Positions 35,021-44,222 of a stretch of DNA of 64,000 nucleotides are shown piece by piece. Made by a program: the position numbers and the translations under genes. The notes beneath the pieces were generated by a model. The model was not told the origin of the DNA. It did no database searches and worked only from the letters and a program-made list of their open reading frames with translations. Positions within the stretch are counted from its first letter, which is position 1. The number at the start of each line of letters is the position of its first letter. The stretch comes from Streptomyces sp. NBC_01224 (GTDB lineage: Bacteria; Actinomycetota; Actinomycetes; Streptomycetales; Streptomycetaceae): NCBI RefSeq assembly GCF_036002945.1, contig NZ_CP108529.1, forward strand, positions 806,001-870,000, in the 5' to 3' direction.

Positions 35021-35552
35021 GCGAGGACCACACGCCGAACCACTGCTCGGCGCCGTACTCCTCGAACCGCTCCACCTCGGTGAACCCCAGCTTCGCCGCG
35101 AGGCGCATCGCGCGGTCGTTGGCGGTCTGGGTGCAGAGCACCACCGGCTCGCTGGGAAGCGCGTCGGCGAACCAGTCGAGTGCCGCCGCGCACGCCTCGG
35201 CGGCGTACCCGAATCCCCACGCCCCCGGCAGGAACATGTAGCCGAGCTCGGCCTCCCCGGCATCCGGACGGACGTGCCCCGGACGCTCCGCGTCGCGCCG
35301 ATCGAGCGTGATCATGCCGATCATCGCTCCGTCGAGATCGATCACGAGAAGGCCAGGCCGCCGCCCGGGCACCTCAGGCACCGCGCGCTCGAGCTCATCA
35401 CGCGGTCGAGGGCCACCGATGTAGGTACCCACCTCTGGCGAGGCGAACAGCTCGATGAACGCCCCGCGGTCCCGCGCCTCGGGCTCGCGAAGCACGAGCC
35501 GCTCGGTCCTGATCGGGGCAGGTGGCCAGGCGACGGGTCCTGGATCAGACAT
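35004..35552 (-). CDS. GNAT-family N-acetyltransferase (RimJ/RimL type)
   Basis: A 182-residue acetyltransferase starting MSDPGPVAWPPAPIRTERLV with the RimJ/RimL N-terminal pattern RTERLVLREPEARDRGAFIE. The acetyl-CoA part is ELGYMFLPGAWGFGYAAEAC and the C-terminal block CTQTANDRAMRLAAKLGF is the ANxxSxRLxxKLGF-type motif. Most relatives acetylate N-terminal or small-molecule amines. A longer upstream frame exists but is low complexity. Confidence 0.85.
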   Translation of the reverse strand: MSDPGPVAWPPAPIRTERLVLREPEARDRGAFIELFASPEVGTYIGGPRPRDELERAVPEVPGRRPGLLVIDLDGAMIGMITLDRRDAERPGHVRPDAGEAELGYMFLPGAWGFGYAAEACAAALDWFADALPSEPVVLCTQTANDRAMRLAAKLGFTEVERFEEYGAEQWFGVWSSLTPSG

Positions 35553-36098
35553 GGCGGGCAACCTATCGCACACCCGCCGGCCAGGAGCCTCGGACGACCG
35601 ACAAACGACAGTGGCTGCCCGCTCTCGCCGAGCCACGGCATCGCTGGCTCCAACCCGCTCGGCCCGTCCATCAGCAGCAGCCGCCGCTCGCGCAGCGCCA
35701 GGTGCTCCACCGCGACACGGAACTGCGAACCGACCCGGCGCGCCCACGGCTTCGCCGGGTCTCCCACCACCCACGGCCTGCGCCACTGCGCGTACCTGCC
35801 CACGGCCTGCGCGTTCGCGACGACCTCCGCCCGATCCCACCGCCGGTAGGCGTCCACGTCCGCCAGCGCCGAACCGGGGCACCAGAAGTGGAAGCGCCCC
35901 TCCTGCGGCAACGGGGCTCATGGCCCCACGGTTCACGACTGGCGACGCGCCGAGGCCGACCCTGGCACCGGCCGGACCGGAAGCACTGGGTCCCTGCTCG
36001 CCGCAGCATCGCCCGCCCCGACGAGATCGCCTGCACACCCGTCGAGATCACCCTGGACGAGCCGTCACCGTGGCCGGCAGCCGCTGGGCGCCGGACTG
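35553..36098. other. Region with a possible unidentified gene remnant
   Basis: Minus-strand codons around 35590-35911 read HFWCPGSALADVDAYRRWDR, RPWVVGDPAKPWARRVGSQF and HLALRERRLLLMDGPSGLEP, which look protein-like but match no family I recognise. The frame runs on into the GNAT gene out of phase, so a normal 3' end is missing. The rest of the interval shows nothing convincing. Confidence 0.3.
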
Positions 36099-36752
36099 TC
36101 ACTCGGCCCGGGCGGGCGGGCCGTTCACGGGAAACCGTGCTCGCGCTCGTGCAATCAGGGCGGCGGGGTCAGGACGCGCCTGCAGCGCGTTGAGGACCAG
36201 GAGCCACCACTGGTCGAGCCGGGACCCGAGTTCCTGCTCCCTCGCCACCTCGTCGGTGAGGCTGTACAGACCGAAGAGCGCGCACACGAGTGTCGTGGCG
36301 GTGCCCGACGGCTCGATCCCCTCGGCGAGTTCGCCCCTGGACCGGGCCTCGGCCAGAAGCCTCGTGACGGCCGCGGTCCAGGCGGCGAACGGCGCGGGCA
36401 CGGGCGCGTCGATGCCCCGGCGCTCGGCCCACAGGCGGGCGCCGGCGCGGGCTACGACGTCCTCGCGCAGGACTCTGGCGATTTCAAAGCTCAGAGCGAC
36501 GAGCTTCTCAAGCGGCGGGATGCCCGGGGCCGTGTAGTGCTGGGCCAATTGCGGCCATGCAGCGAACTGTTCACTGACGATGGCGAGGGCGAGCTTTTCC
36601 TTGCTGGAGTAGTGGAAGTAGATGGCTCCACTGGTCTTCCCCGATCGACCACTTATGTCGTTGATGCTGGTGCCTGCGTATCCCTGTTCGACAAAGAGTT
36701 GTGCTGCGGCTTCCAGCAGGGATCTCCGGGTCGCTCTCGCCCTGTCTTGCAC
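36099..36752 (-). CDS. ArpA/ScbR-like gamma-butyrolactone receptor (TetR family)
   Basis: A 217-residue repressor. The N-terminus RATRRSLLEAAAQLFVEQGY, AGTSINDISGRSGKTSGAIY and FHYSSKEKLALAIVSEQ is typical of the A-factor receptor group of TetR proteins, which sense gamma-butyrolactone signals and control antibiotic production and development. A GTG at 36752 with GAAGGTGG close upstream gives the family-like start; ATG at 36773 is the alternative. No afsA-type synthase is present in the window. A HAD phosphatase gene is divergent. Confidence 0.8.
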   Translation of the reverse strand: MQDRARATRRSLLEAAAQLFVEQGYAGTSINDISGRSGKTSGAIYFHYSSKEKLALAIVSEQFAAWPQLAQHYTAPGIPPLEKLVALSFEIARVLREDVVARAGARLWAERRGIDAPVPAPFAAWTAAVTRLLAEARSRGELAEGIEPSGTATTLVCALFGLYSLTDEVAREQELGSRLDQWWLLVLNALQARPDPAALIARARARFPVNGPPARAE

Positions 36753-36773
36753 GTATGTTCCACCTTCGTTCAT

Positions 36774-37324
36774 TCATGCAATGAGTTTGATGCAGGGGGG
36801 TAGTGCGCCCGCGCACTGGCGGCACCGCTCCGCTGACCACGGAGCTTTTATTATTCTTCGACCGTGCGTGCATGTGGGTGACATCGGTGAAATTTGCGAC
36901 CTCATCCCGATGACTCCGCGAACCTGACTTGCCTCATACGCCCACTGCGGCATCGTTTACATCAACTGACCTACTGCGCAGCGCAGTTGAGCGGTCTCGC
37001 GGAGCACGACAGTCGGCCTCCGGCCACCCCGCCCCTCGCGTCTAACCTGCGACTGGCCTGCCGTCAAACACCCGAAGGAGTGATTGCGCCCCTCTTCGGA
37101 CAAAATTAACGTAGCGACCACGATGTTTTCGGGCTCGACTCATGAGACGGACGATGTCCGGAGCGACGGGCCCCACGCAGACGAATCGACCACCTGCGCA
37201 CGTGGTCAAGAAAGACCGTTCGGCATCCCAGGCTGAACAGTCGAGTGCATCTCTCCCGCAGTTCGACATCTCACGAACCCGGCGACGGAACGGGGTCGGC
37301 AAACTCTCCGAGAACGGCAGAGAA
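36774..37324. other. Divergent regulatory region between ArpA-like and HAD genes
   Basis: About 550 bases with low coding potential and AT-rich patches. It holds a short palindrome ACTGCGC-A-GCGCAGT (36973-36987). I looked for an autoregulatory element typical of butyrolactone receptors and did not find a convincing one by eye. An open frame starting at 37142 leads into the HAD gene but has no recognisable domain. Confidence 0.4.
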
Positions 37325-38023
37325 ATGACAGCTCATCGCATCCTTGACTGGTCCCCGGCCGCTATCGTATTCGATTGCGACGGAACCCTGATGGACACCG
37401 AACGCCACTGGCAGGACGCACGCAACAGAGTCTTCAAAGAGTTCGGCCTCAAGCCCCCGGCCGGATTCGCCGAGCGAGCCAAGGGGGTGCACTACACCGA
37501 GTGCGGCAGCCTCATGGCCGAGGCGACCGGAAAGCCTGACCTCACCGGTGATATGACCCATTCGCTTCTCCAACACTTCACGGCGTTGGTCGCCGCAGAC
37601 CCCGTCACCATGCCGGGCGCGGCAGCGCTGGTCCGTCTGGCCGCCCGTCATCTGCCACTCGCGGTTGCCAGCAACTGTCCCGTGGACATGGTGGAGTCCA
37701 GCCTGGACCGGGCCGGACTGCTGGGCCACTTCGGCCATATCGTCGTCGCGGGCGGCGCATTGCGGCCCAAGCCCCATCCGGACGTCTATGCCGCCGCGGC
37801 AGATCTCTGCGGCGTGCAGCCGCAGGACGCGCTGGCGGTGGAGGACTCCGTCACCGGTATCGACTCGGCTCGAAGCGCCGGTCTGCGCGTGCTGGGGGCC
37901 GGCCCCCGCCCTGCCGGTCGGGGTGCGGACCGGGTCGACTTATGGGTCAGCACCCTGGGTGACCCGAAGCTGGTGGCCTGGGCCAACACCCGGATCGCCA
38001 TGGCAGGGCCACTCCGCGAATGA
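37325..38023 (+). CDS. HAD-superfamily phosphatase (beta-phosphoglucomutase-like subclass)
   Basis: A 232-residue haloacid-dehalogenase-type phosphatase. Motif I is IVFDCDGTLMDTE, motif II is AVASNCP, motif III Lys lies in GGALRPKPHPD and motif IV is VEDSVTGIDSARSAG. A helical cap of about 65 residues after motif I marks the beta-PGM/phosphatase-like subclass. A phosphatase step is required in butyrolactone synthesis, so its position next to the ArpA-like receptor is suggestive, but general metabolite housekeeping is equally possible. Confidence 0.86.
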   Translation: MTAHRILDWSPAAIVFDCDGTLMDTERHWQDARNRVFKEFGLKPPAGFAERAKGVHYTECGSLMAEATGKPDLTGDMTHSLLQHFTALVAADPVTMPGAAALVRLAARHLPLAVASNCPVDMVESSLDRAGLLGHFGHIVVAGGALRPKPHPDVYAAAADLCGVQPQDALAVEDSVTGIDSARSAGLRVLGAGPRPAGRGADRVDLWVSTLGDPKLVAWANTRIAMAGPLRE

Positions 38024-38510
38024 GGTGCCGGGCACCTCGTCCAGATCTGCGCACACGCTCATCGCCCACGGAATCAGTCCGCACGTGCGTGGATGCACCG
38101 GTGCGAACACTGGTCGACTGATCGACCTGGCGCTCACACCGGGACCCCGGTAACCCTGCGCCGTCGACGCACCCGTGATCCGGAGTTACTCGTGCGGCTG
38201 CTGAGGTTCCGTCACACCGATGACCTCACCGCCGCCATGCACGCCGGACGGCCGCCGCGCCAGACAAGAGGAAGTTGTCCCGAAGCGGCGTGCGGACTCT
38301 CCGTCCGGCCCCGCAGGCACGAGCAGGCCTCACGGCAGTGACTTCGGCTCGGGCGAGCGGATCCAAGCCATCCGTTTCGCTCGACCTGAGAGTGCATGAG
38401 CCGTAGGCACCGTCACCGACGTCGAACGCGTCCGGCGTCGGCGCGGTTGCCGCCGTGGCAGCATGCCCCGAAGACACACACGACGGCAGCGCAGGCGAAG
38501 AGTGGTGGCG
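38024..38510. other. Intergenic region between HAD and D-cysteine desulfhydrase genes
   Basis: About 490 bases without a recognisable gene. An 8-bp palindrome GAGGTGCC-G-GGCACCTC (38022-38038) starts at the HAD stop codon. Remaining frames lack domains and ribosome sites. Confidence 0.4.
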
Positions 38511-39500
38511 ATGACCCCGGACAGCCGTACCTCACAGCGAGCAGTACTCGGAACCTGGCCGACCCCTCTCGAGCCCATGCCACGGCTGGCCCGGGCCATT
38601 GGTCTCGGCGCGGGCGACCTGTGGGTCAAACGTGACGACCTCACCGGCCTGGGCGGCGGCGGAAACAAGGTACGCAAACTCGAGTGGACCTGCGGTGCGG
38701 CGCTCGCCGCCGGCGCCACGGCCCTCGTGACCTCCGGTGCGCCACAAAGCAATCACGCGCGTCTGACCGCCGCTGCCGGGGCCCGGCTGGGACTCGACGT
38801 CGTCCTCGTGCTGGCCGGTGCGCCCGGATCGTCGACATCCGGCAACCTCGCACTCGACGGTCTCTTCGGGGCCACGGTCGTGTGGGCAGGTGATGTCGAC
38901 GACAAGGCGCTCGGCTCCACTGCCGAGCAGGTGGCAGAGCGACTGCGGCGGCACGGCGCCGTCCCGGCGTTGATCCCCTTCGGTGGTTCCAGCGTGCTCG
39001 GCGCGCGCGGTTACGCCGAGTGCGGGCGTGAACTCCTCGTCCAGGCACCCGACCTGGCGACCGTCGTCGTCGCGGTCGGCTCCGGTGGAACCATGGCCGG
39101 CCTCCTCGACCCGCTCGGTTGCGCGCGCGTGCTCGGCGTCCACTGCGGTGCCGTCACCGATCCCGCCCGGACCGTTTCCGAGCTGGCCTCCAGCCTGTCC
39201 GGGACACACTGCAAGCCGGAGACGTTGAGGCTGCGGCTCGATCAGGTCGGCGACGGATACGGCACATTGACCGCGGCAGCCTCGGCCGCCCTCACCCTGA
39301 CCGCCCGCACCGAAGGCATCGTGCTCGACCCGATCTACACCGGACGCGCGATGGCCGGCCTGATCGCGGCGGTCGAGGACGGCGCCGTGGTACCCGGGCA
39401 GCGCACTGTCTTCCTGCACTCGGGCGGCCTGCCCGGTCTCTTCGGTCACGCGGCAACGCTCGCGAAACTGGAGGAGGCGCTGACGCTCCCAGCTCCGTAG
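38511..39500 (+). CDS. PLP-dependent D-cysteine desulfhydrase/ACC deaminase-family enzyme
   Basis: A 329-residue fold-type II PLP enzyme. Cofactor Lys is in GGGGNKVRKLEW; TSGAPQSNHARLTAAA is the substrate-loop block with Ser and Asn; the phosphate-binding glycine loop is VAVGSGGTMAGLL; and HSGGLPGLFGH is the family C-terminal motif. The family includes D-cysteine desulfhydrase (DcyD) and 1-aminocyclopropane-1-carboxylate deaminase. The active-site details do not let me choose. The ATG at 38511 is preferred; an upstream ATG at 38463 adds a basic stretch without a ribosome site. Confidence 0.85.
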   Translation: MTPDSRTSQRAVLGTWPTPLEPMPRLARAIGLGAGDLWVKRDDLTGLGGGGNKVRKLEWTCGAALAAGATALVTSGAPQSNHARLTAAAGARLGLDVVLVLAGAPGSSTSGNLALDGLFGATVVWAGDVDDKALGSTAEQVAERLRRHGAVPALIPFGGSSVLGARGYAECGRELLVQAPDLATVVVAVGSGGTMAGLLDPLGCARVLGVHCGAVTDPARTVSELASSLSGTHCKPETLRLRLDQVGDGYGTLTAAASAALTLTARTEGIVLDPIYTGRAMAGLIAAVEDGAVVPGQRTVFLHSGGLPGLFGHAATLAKLEEALTLPAP

Positions 39501-40127
39501 GCAGCAGGCCGACCTCACGCTGCCACAGTCCACGACGGCATAGGGAACCGACCGTCCAGCCCTTCGCGGTAGGCGGACCTTCTGGGGCACCGGTCAAGCT
39601 GCGCTCCAACTCCTTCGCAGCGATGCCGGAATCGGCCTTGCTCCTCGCGTCATTGCCGTCGACGTGACTGCCGGTTCGTCGTCCTGAGAGATCTCGCGCC
39701 CACGCGCACATCGAGCCCGGTCAGAAGGTTACGAAGTTGCTCGTGTGTGCGCTGCGCTCCACCGGCTGAGCGCCGTCTGTACACGAAGGAGGGCGAGCGC
39801 CCGGCGGGCCGGGCAGGAGCCCACACGGCCGGTACCGAGTACGGCCCCCCGCGGGGGTGGGCTCCCGCTCGGCATCCGGGTCCGAGCTGAGCAAGCTCCC
39901 CCCACCGCCCCTCCGGCGCAGGCCGCGGCCCGATATTCACACGGCTCGGCCGAGTGCTGCTGCCGCCTGGCCACCGGCGGTCGGCTCGGGCCACCGGCTC
40001 CGCCCCGGTCTCACTATTCAGCCAAATTTGACATTAGCTCGCCTTATGAAAGATAAAGAAGGTCCTTTGGGTTAAAGTTCACGCAGCGTGACATTCGAGG
40101 CGTGGCAGCCGACGAACGTCTACATGA
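39501..40127. other. Intergenic region with AT-rich promoter-like end
   Basis: About 630 bases without a convincing gene. The last 120 bases (40020-40080) are unusually AT-rich (for example TTATGAAAGATAAAG) and probably contain the promoter of the DUF1684 gene. No strong repeats were found. Confidence 0.45.
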
Positions 40128-40868
40128 ATGAGTAATGCCGTGTCCCACGCCGCCGTAGCCCCCGACCAGCCGACCGACCCCGCCGGGGACTGGGAGGCAT
40201 GGCGCGCCGAGCGGCGGCGCTCTGTCACCTCGGCCGCCGGGAATCTCGCCCTCGTCGAGACCCGCTGGGCCCCGGCCGGTGAACGCCCCGACCTCGATGC
40301 GGCCCGTTCCGGACAGCCGGATTCTGTGACTGTCACCACAGTGGAGCGCACCGACTTCGTCACCGGTGAGCCCGAGTACGGTCTCCGCTTCTGGGACGCG
40401 CAGTCCCCCGCGATCCAGAACTTCGATCGCACCGACGTCTTCCCGTACGACCCGGCCTGGGTGCTGGAGGCCTCGTACACCCCGGTGTCGGGTGCCAGGC
40501 GCGTCGGGTTCGAGCACATCCGGGACAACGGCGGCACCCGTGACCTCGTCGTGCCGGGCGACATCGAGCTCACCCTGGACGGCCGGGAGTACACACTGAG
40601 CGCCTTCGACGACGACGGCACCCTGCTGCTCGTCTTCGGCGACCCCACCAACGGCGACATCACCTACGGTGCCGGACGCTTCCTCTTCGTCGCCCACACC
40701 GGCGAGGGCCACGTCCTGCTCGACTTCAACCGTGCCTTCGTGCCGCCCTGCGGATTCTCCGACCAGTACAACTGTCCGATGCCGCCGCGGCAGAACCGTT
40801 TCCACCTGCCCATGGAGGCCGGAGAGAAGCGGCCCGTCTTCCGCGACGGCTTCCCCGCGCAGCACTGA
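40128..40868 (+). CDS. DUF1684-family protein
   Basis: A 246-residue soluble protein with the DUF1684 C-terminal signature, FVPPCGFSDQYNCPMPPRQN followed by RFHLPMEAGEK. The N-terminal part (WEAWRAERRRSVTSAAGNLA) is also characteristic. The function of the family is unknown, though the fold appears beta-rich. It is 47 bases upstream of a five-gene ABC importer on the same strand and may belong to its transcription unit. The ribosome site is weak. Confidence 0.85.
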   Translation: MSNAVSHAAVAPDQPTDPAGDWEAWRAERRRSVTSAAGNLALVETRWAPAGERPDLDAARSGQPDSVTVTTVERTDFVTGEPEYGLRFWDAQSPAIQNFDRTDVFPYDPAWVLEASYTPVSGARRVGFEHIRDNGGTRDLVVPGDIELTLDGREYTLSAFDDDGTLLLVFGDPTNGDITYGAGRFLFVAHTGEGHVLLDFNRAFVPPCGFSDQYNCPMPPRQNRFHLPMEAGEKRPVFRDGFPAQH

Positions 40869-40915
40869 TCAACCCCGCACTCCGCCGCCTCGCAGCACGA
40901 AAGCGCGTACTCCTC

Positions 40916-42433
40916 ATGAGCATCAAGAAGACTTCCCTGTACGGCGGAGCCACCGCCGCCGCCCTCGCCCTGACCCTCACAGCCTGTGGCGGGGGCTCCA
41001 ACGCGGGCGGCGCCGCCGGAGGGGCGCACGACAAGAACGCCACAGTCAACATCGGTTCACTCTACGAGCCGCAGAATCTCGACAACACCGCAGGCGGCGG
41101 CCAGGGCGTCACCGAGGCGCTCAACGGCAACGTGTACGAAGGGCTGTTCAAGCTCACCGACGACGGCAAGGTCGAGAATCTGCTCGCCCAGGACTACAAG
41201 GTCAGCGGCGACGGACTCACGTACACCTTCACCCTGCGCGACGGCGTGAAGTTCCACAGCGGCAAGAAGCTCACCGGCCAGGACGTCAAGTACAGCCTGG
41301 AGAAGGTGATAGCCAAGGACTCGCAGTCCGCGCGCAAGACCAATCTCGAGGTCATCAAGTCCATCGAGACACCGGACGCGCGCACGGTGAAGATCCAGCT
41401 GTCGAAGAAGTCGATCTCCTTCGTCTACAACCTCTCCTACGTGTGGATCATCAACTCCGACGCGAAGGGCCTCAAGACGACCGAGGACGGCACCGGCCCG
41501 TACGAGCTGAACAAGTGGACCCGCGGCTCCGCTCTCAGTCTCGCCCGGTTCGCCGGCTACTGGGGCGACGCGGCCGCCAACAAGCAGGTTGTCTTCCACT
41601 ACTACAAGGACGCCACGGCGCTGAACAACGCGCTGCTGACCAACGCAGTGGATGTCGTCACGAGCGAGCAGTCGCCCGACGCCCTCGACCAGTTCAAGAA
41701 CAACCAGAACTACAAGGTCAACGACGGCAACTCCACGACCAAGCTGCTGCTCGCCTTCAACGACAAGGCCAAGCCCTTCACTGACGTCAAGGTCCGCCAG
41801 GCCGTCTCCGCCGCCATCGACGACAAGAAGCTGCTGGAGTCGGTCTGGGGCGGCTACGGCAAGCCCATCGGCTCCATGGTGCCGCCCACCGACCCGTGGT
41901 ACGAGGATCTCACCGAGGTCAACGCGTACGACACCGCACGCGCCAAGAAGCTGCTCGCCGAGGCCGGATACGAGAACGGCTTCAGCTTCACCCTCGACAC
42001 CCCGAACTACGACCCGCACCCGACCGCCGCGACCTTCATCAAGTCGCAGCTCGCCAAGGTCGGCATCACCGTCAAAATCAACACGATCACGCCGGACGAG
42101 TGGTACACGAAGGTCTACAAGAACCACGACTTCACGGCCACGCTCCAGGAACACGTCAATGACCGCGACCTGGTCTGGTACGGCAACCCCGACTTCTACT
42201 GGGGCTACGACAACAAGCAGGTCACCCAGTGGGTCGAGGAGGCCGAGCAGGCGTCCAGCACCTCCGAGCAGACCGAACTCCTGAAGAAGGTCAACCGCAA
42301 GACCGCCGAGGAAGCGGCCAGCGACTGGCTGTACCTGTACCCGCAGATCGTCGTGGCCAGCAGCAAGCTGTCCGGCTACCCGGTCAATGGCCTCAACTCC
42401 CAGTTCTTCGCCTACGACATCAAGAAGGGCTGA
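40916..42433 (+). CDS. ABC transporter extracellular solute-binding lipoprotein, family 5
   Basis: A 505-residue lipoprotein. The signal MSIKKTSLYGGATAAALALT ends at the lipobox LTAC, so the mature protein is anchored by lipidated Cys. The SBP_bac_5 domain carries YRxG-type peptide/nickel-binder features such as NVYEGLFKLTDDGKVENLLA and FHSGKKLTGQDVKYSLEK. It captures the ligand (probably peptide or opine) outside the cell. The stop overlaps the permease start (TGATG). Confidence 0.95.
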   Translation: MSIKKTSLYGGATAAALALTLTACGGGSNAGGAAGGAHDKNATVNIGSLYEPQNLDNTAGGGQGVTEALNGNVYEGLFKLTDDGKVENLLAQDYKVSGDGLTYTFTLRDGVKFHSGKKLTGQDVKYSLEKVIAKDSQSARKTNLEVIKSIETPDARTVKIQLSKKSISFVYNLSYVWIINSDAKGLKTTEDGTGPYELNKWTRGSALSLARFAGYWGDAAANKQVVFHYYKDATALNNALLTNAVDVVTSEQSPDALDQFKNNQNYKVNDGNSTTKLLLAFNDKAKPFTDVKVRQAVSAAIDDKKLLESVWGGYGKPIGSMVPPTDPWYEDLTEVNAYDTARAKKLLAEAGYENGFSFTLDTPNYDPHPTAATFIKSQLAKVGITVKINTITPDEWYTKVYKNHDFTATLQEHVNDRDLVWYGNPDFYWGYDNKQVTQWVEEAEQASSTSEQTELLKKVNRKTAEEAASDWLYLYPQIVVASSKLSGYPVNGLNSQFFAYDIKKG

Positions 42434-43398
42434 TGGGCCGGTATCTCCTGCGCCGTCTCGCCTTCCTGCTGGTGTCGCTGGCGCTCGCGAGCGTGGTCCT
42501 GTTCGCGCTGCTGCGGATGCTGCCGGGCGACCCCGCCAACGCGCTCACCTCAGTGGGCGCCAGCCCCGAGCAGATTGCGGCGGCACGGCACTCCATCGGC
42601 TCCGACAAGCCGCTGCCCGAGCAGTTCGTCCACTGGGTCGGGCAGTTGGCGAGCGGTGACCTCGGTACGTCGTTCGTCAGCTCGCTGCCGGTCGGGCCCG
42701 AGATCGCCTCTCGGCTGAACGTCACCATCCCGCTCACACTGGCCGCGTTCGTCCTGGCGGTGCTCATCGCCGTTCCGGTCGGCTTCGTGGCCGCGCACCG
42801 GCGCCGGACCTGGTACGGCGCGCTGCTCAACGGAGTGTCCCAACTGGGCATCGCCGTCCCCGTGTTCTGGCTCGGCATGATCCTCATAGCCGTCTTCGCC
42901 CTGAACGCCGGCTGGCTTCCCGCGGGCGGCTTCCCGCAGGACGGCTGGTCACAGCCGACCGAGGCGATCCGCTCACTGGCCCTGCCCGTCATCACCATCG
43001 CGCTCGTGATGAGCGCCTCGCTGATCCGCTACGTCAGGTCGGCCGCACTCGACGTACTGGGCAGCGACTACCTGCGCACCGCGCGAGCCATGGGCTTGTC
43101 GTTCGGACAGGCAATGTGGCGGCACGGGCTGCGCAACGCCTCCGTACCGGTGATCTCGATCCTCGGCATCGAGCTGGCGTCCACGCTGCTGGGCGCGGTG
43201 GTCGTGGAGTCCGTCTATGCGCTACCGGGCCTCGGCTCCCTGCTCGCGACCGGCATCGCACAGCACGACTATCCGGTGATCCAGGGCGTGCTGTTCGTCT
43301 CCACGCTCACGGTACTGATCATCGGCTTCGCGGCCGACTTCGCACAGCGGGTCATCGATCCGCGGCTGCGCGGCAGGCTCTCGGGAGGTGCCCGATGA
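42433..43398 (+). CDS. ABC transporter permease, DppB type
   Basis: A 321-residue membrane protein with about six hydrophobic segments, beginning MGRYLLRRLAFLLVSLALAS. The C-terminal EAA-type loop DYLRTARAMGLSFGQAMWRH and VVVESVYALPGLGSLLATGI are characteristic of DppB/OppB permeases. It is the first of a pair forming the translocation channel. It overlaps the binding protein by one base and the next permease by four. Confidence 0.94.
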   Translation: MGRYLLRRLAFLLVSLALASVVLFALLRMLPGDPANALTSVGASPEQIAAARHSIGSDKPLPEQFVHWVGQLASGDLGTSFVSSLPVGPEIASRLNVTIPLTLAAFVLAVLIAVPVGFVAAHRRRTWYGALLNGVSQLGIAVPVFWLGMILIAVFALNAGWLPAGGFPQDGWSQPTEAIRSLALPVITIALVMSASLIRYVRSAALDVLGSDYLRTARAMGLSFGQAMWRHGLRNASVPVISILGIELASTLLGAVVVESVYALPGLGSLLATGIAQHDYPVIQGVLFVSTLTVLIIGFAADFAQRVIDPRLRGRLSGGAR

Positions 43399-44222
43399 AG
43401 CAGTCGACGAAACGCTCGTACACGTTGACCATCGGATGCGTCCTGGCCGGCCTGATCGCCGTGCTTGCGCTGGTCTCGCTCTTCTGGCTCCCGTACGCCG
43501 CCGACGACACGTCCGGCGGTCGGCTCACGGGCCCCGGTACGGGCCATCTCCTCGGCACCGACAAGCTCGGCCGCGATCTGTTCACCCAGCTGATGACCGG
43601 CTCCCGTATCGCCTTCGAAGCGGGCCTGGGATCGGTCCTCATCGCGGCCGCCCTCGGTGGCACGCTGGGTGTGCTGGCCGCGTTCGCGCAGGGCTGGCTC
43701 GACGACACGCTCTCCGCGTTCCTCGACATCCTGATCGCCTTCCCGACGCTGCTGCTGGCCATGCTCATCGTCGCCGCCCGCTCGGCCACGCTGGGGTCCG
43801 CCGTGCTGGCGATCGGCCTCGCGCAGAGCGCGGTCGTGGCACGGCTGGTGCGGATCCTGGTCAAGCGGGTCCTGGCGCAGGACTACATCACGGCCGCGCG
43901 CACCTCGGGCACGTCCTGGCCGCGGATCGTGGCCGGACACGTACTGCCCAACATCTGGCCGACGCTCGTGGTGAACCTGGCCCTCCAGTTCGGGCTCGCG
44001 GTGCTGGCCGAGGCCGGCCTGTCCTACCTGGGTCTGGGAGCGCCGCCGCCCAACGCCTCGTGGGGCCGCATGCTCCAGGAGGCGCAGGCCACCTTCACCA
44101 CGGCCCCGGCAGGCGCGCTGGCCCCCGGCATCCTTCTCGTCCTGCTCGTCATCGGCGTGAACCTCATCGCCGACGGACTTCGCGACACCCTCGACCCCGC
44201 GGCCCGGCGGAGGCGCGCATGA
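43395..44222 (+). CDS. ABC transporter permease, DppC type
   Basis: A 275-residue membrane protein starting MKQSTKRSYTLTIGCVLAGL. The loop block HLLGTDKLGRDLFTQLMTGS and the EAA motif DYITAARTSGTSWPRIVAGH are hallmarks of DppC/OppC permeases. It pairs with the upstream DppB-type protein in the membrane. It begins in an ATGA overlap and ends in another ATGA overlap, so translation is coupled throughout. Confidence 0.94.
   Translation: MKQSTKRSYTLTIGCVLAGLIAVLALVSLFWLPYAADDTSGGRLTGPGTGHLLGTDKLGRDLFTQLMTGSRIAFEAGLGSVLIAAALGGTLGVLAAFAQGWLDDTLSAFLDILIAFPTLLLAMLIVAARSATLGSAVLAIGLAQSAVVARLVRILVKRVLAQDYITAARTSGTSWPRIVAGHVLPNIWPTLVVNLALQFGLAVLAEAGLSYLGLGAPPPNASWGRMLQEAQATFTTAPAGALAPGILLVLLVIGVNLIADGLRDTLDPAARRRRA

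Noticed and set aside
34811..35552. Toxin-antitoxin module of ribbon-helix-helix protein and GNAT gene
   Set aside because: The genes are convergent and overlapping, not an operon, and the GNAT resembles RimJ/RimL enzymes rather than TacT-type toxins; kept only as a low-interest question.
36774..37141. A butyrolactone autoregulatory element upstream of the ArpA-like gene
   Set aside because: I searched the region by eye for a 22-26-bp AACAAACC/GGTTTGTT-type palindrome and did not see a convincing one.
39501..40127. Small minus-strand frame of about 115 codons
   Set aside because: No domain, no ribosome site and a composition of antisense type; region treated as intergenic.
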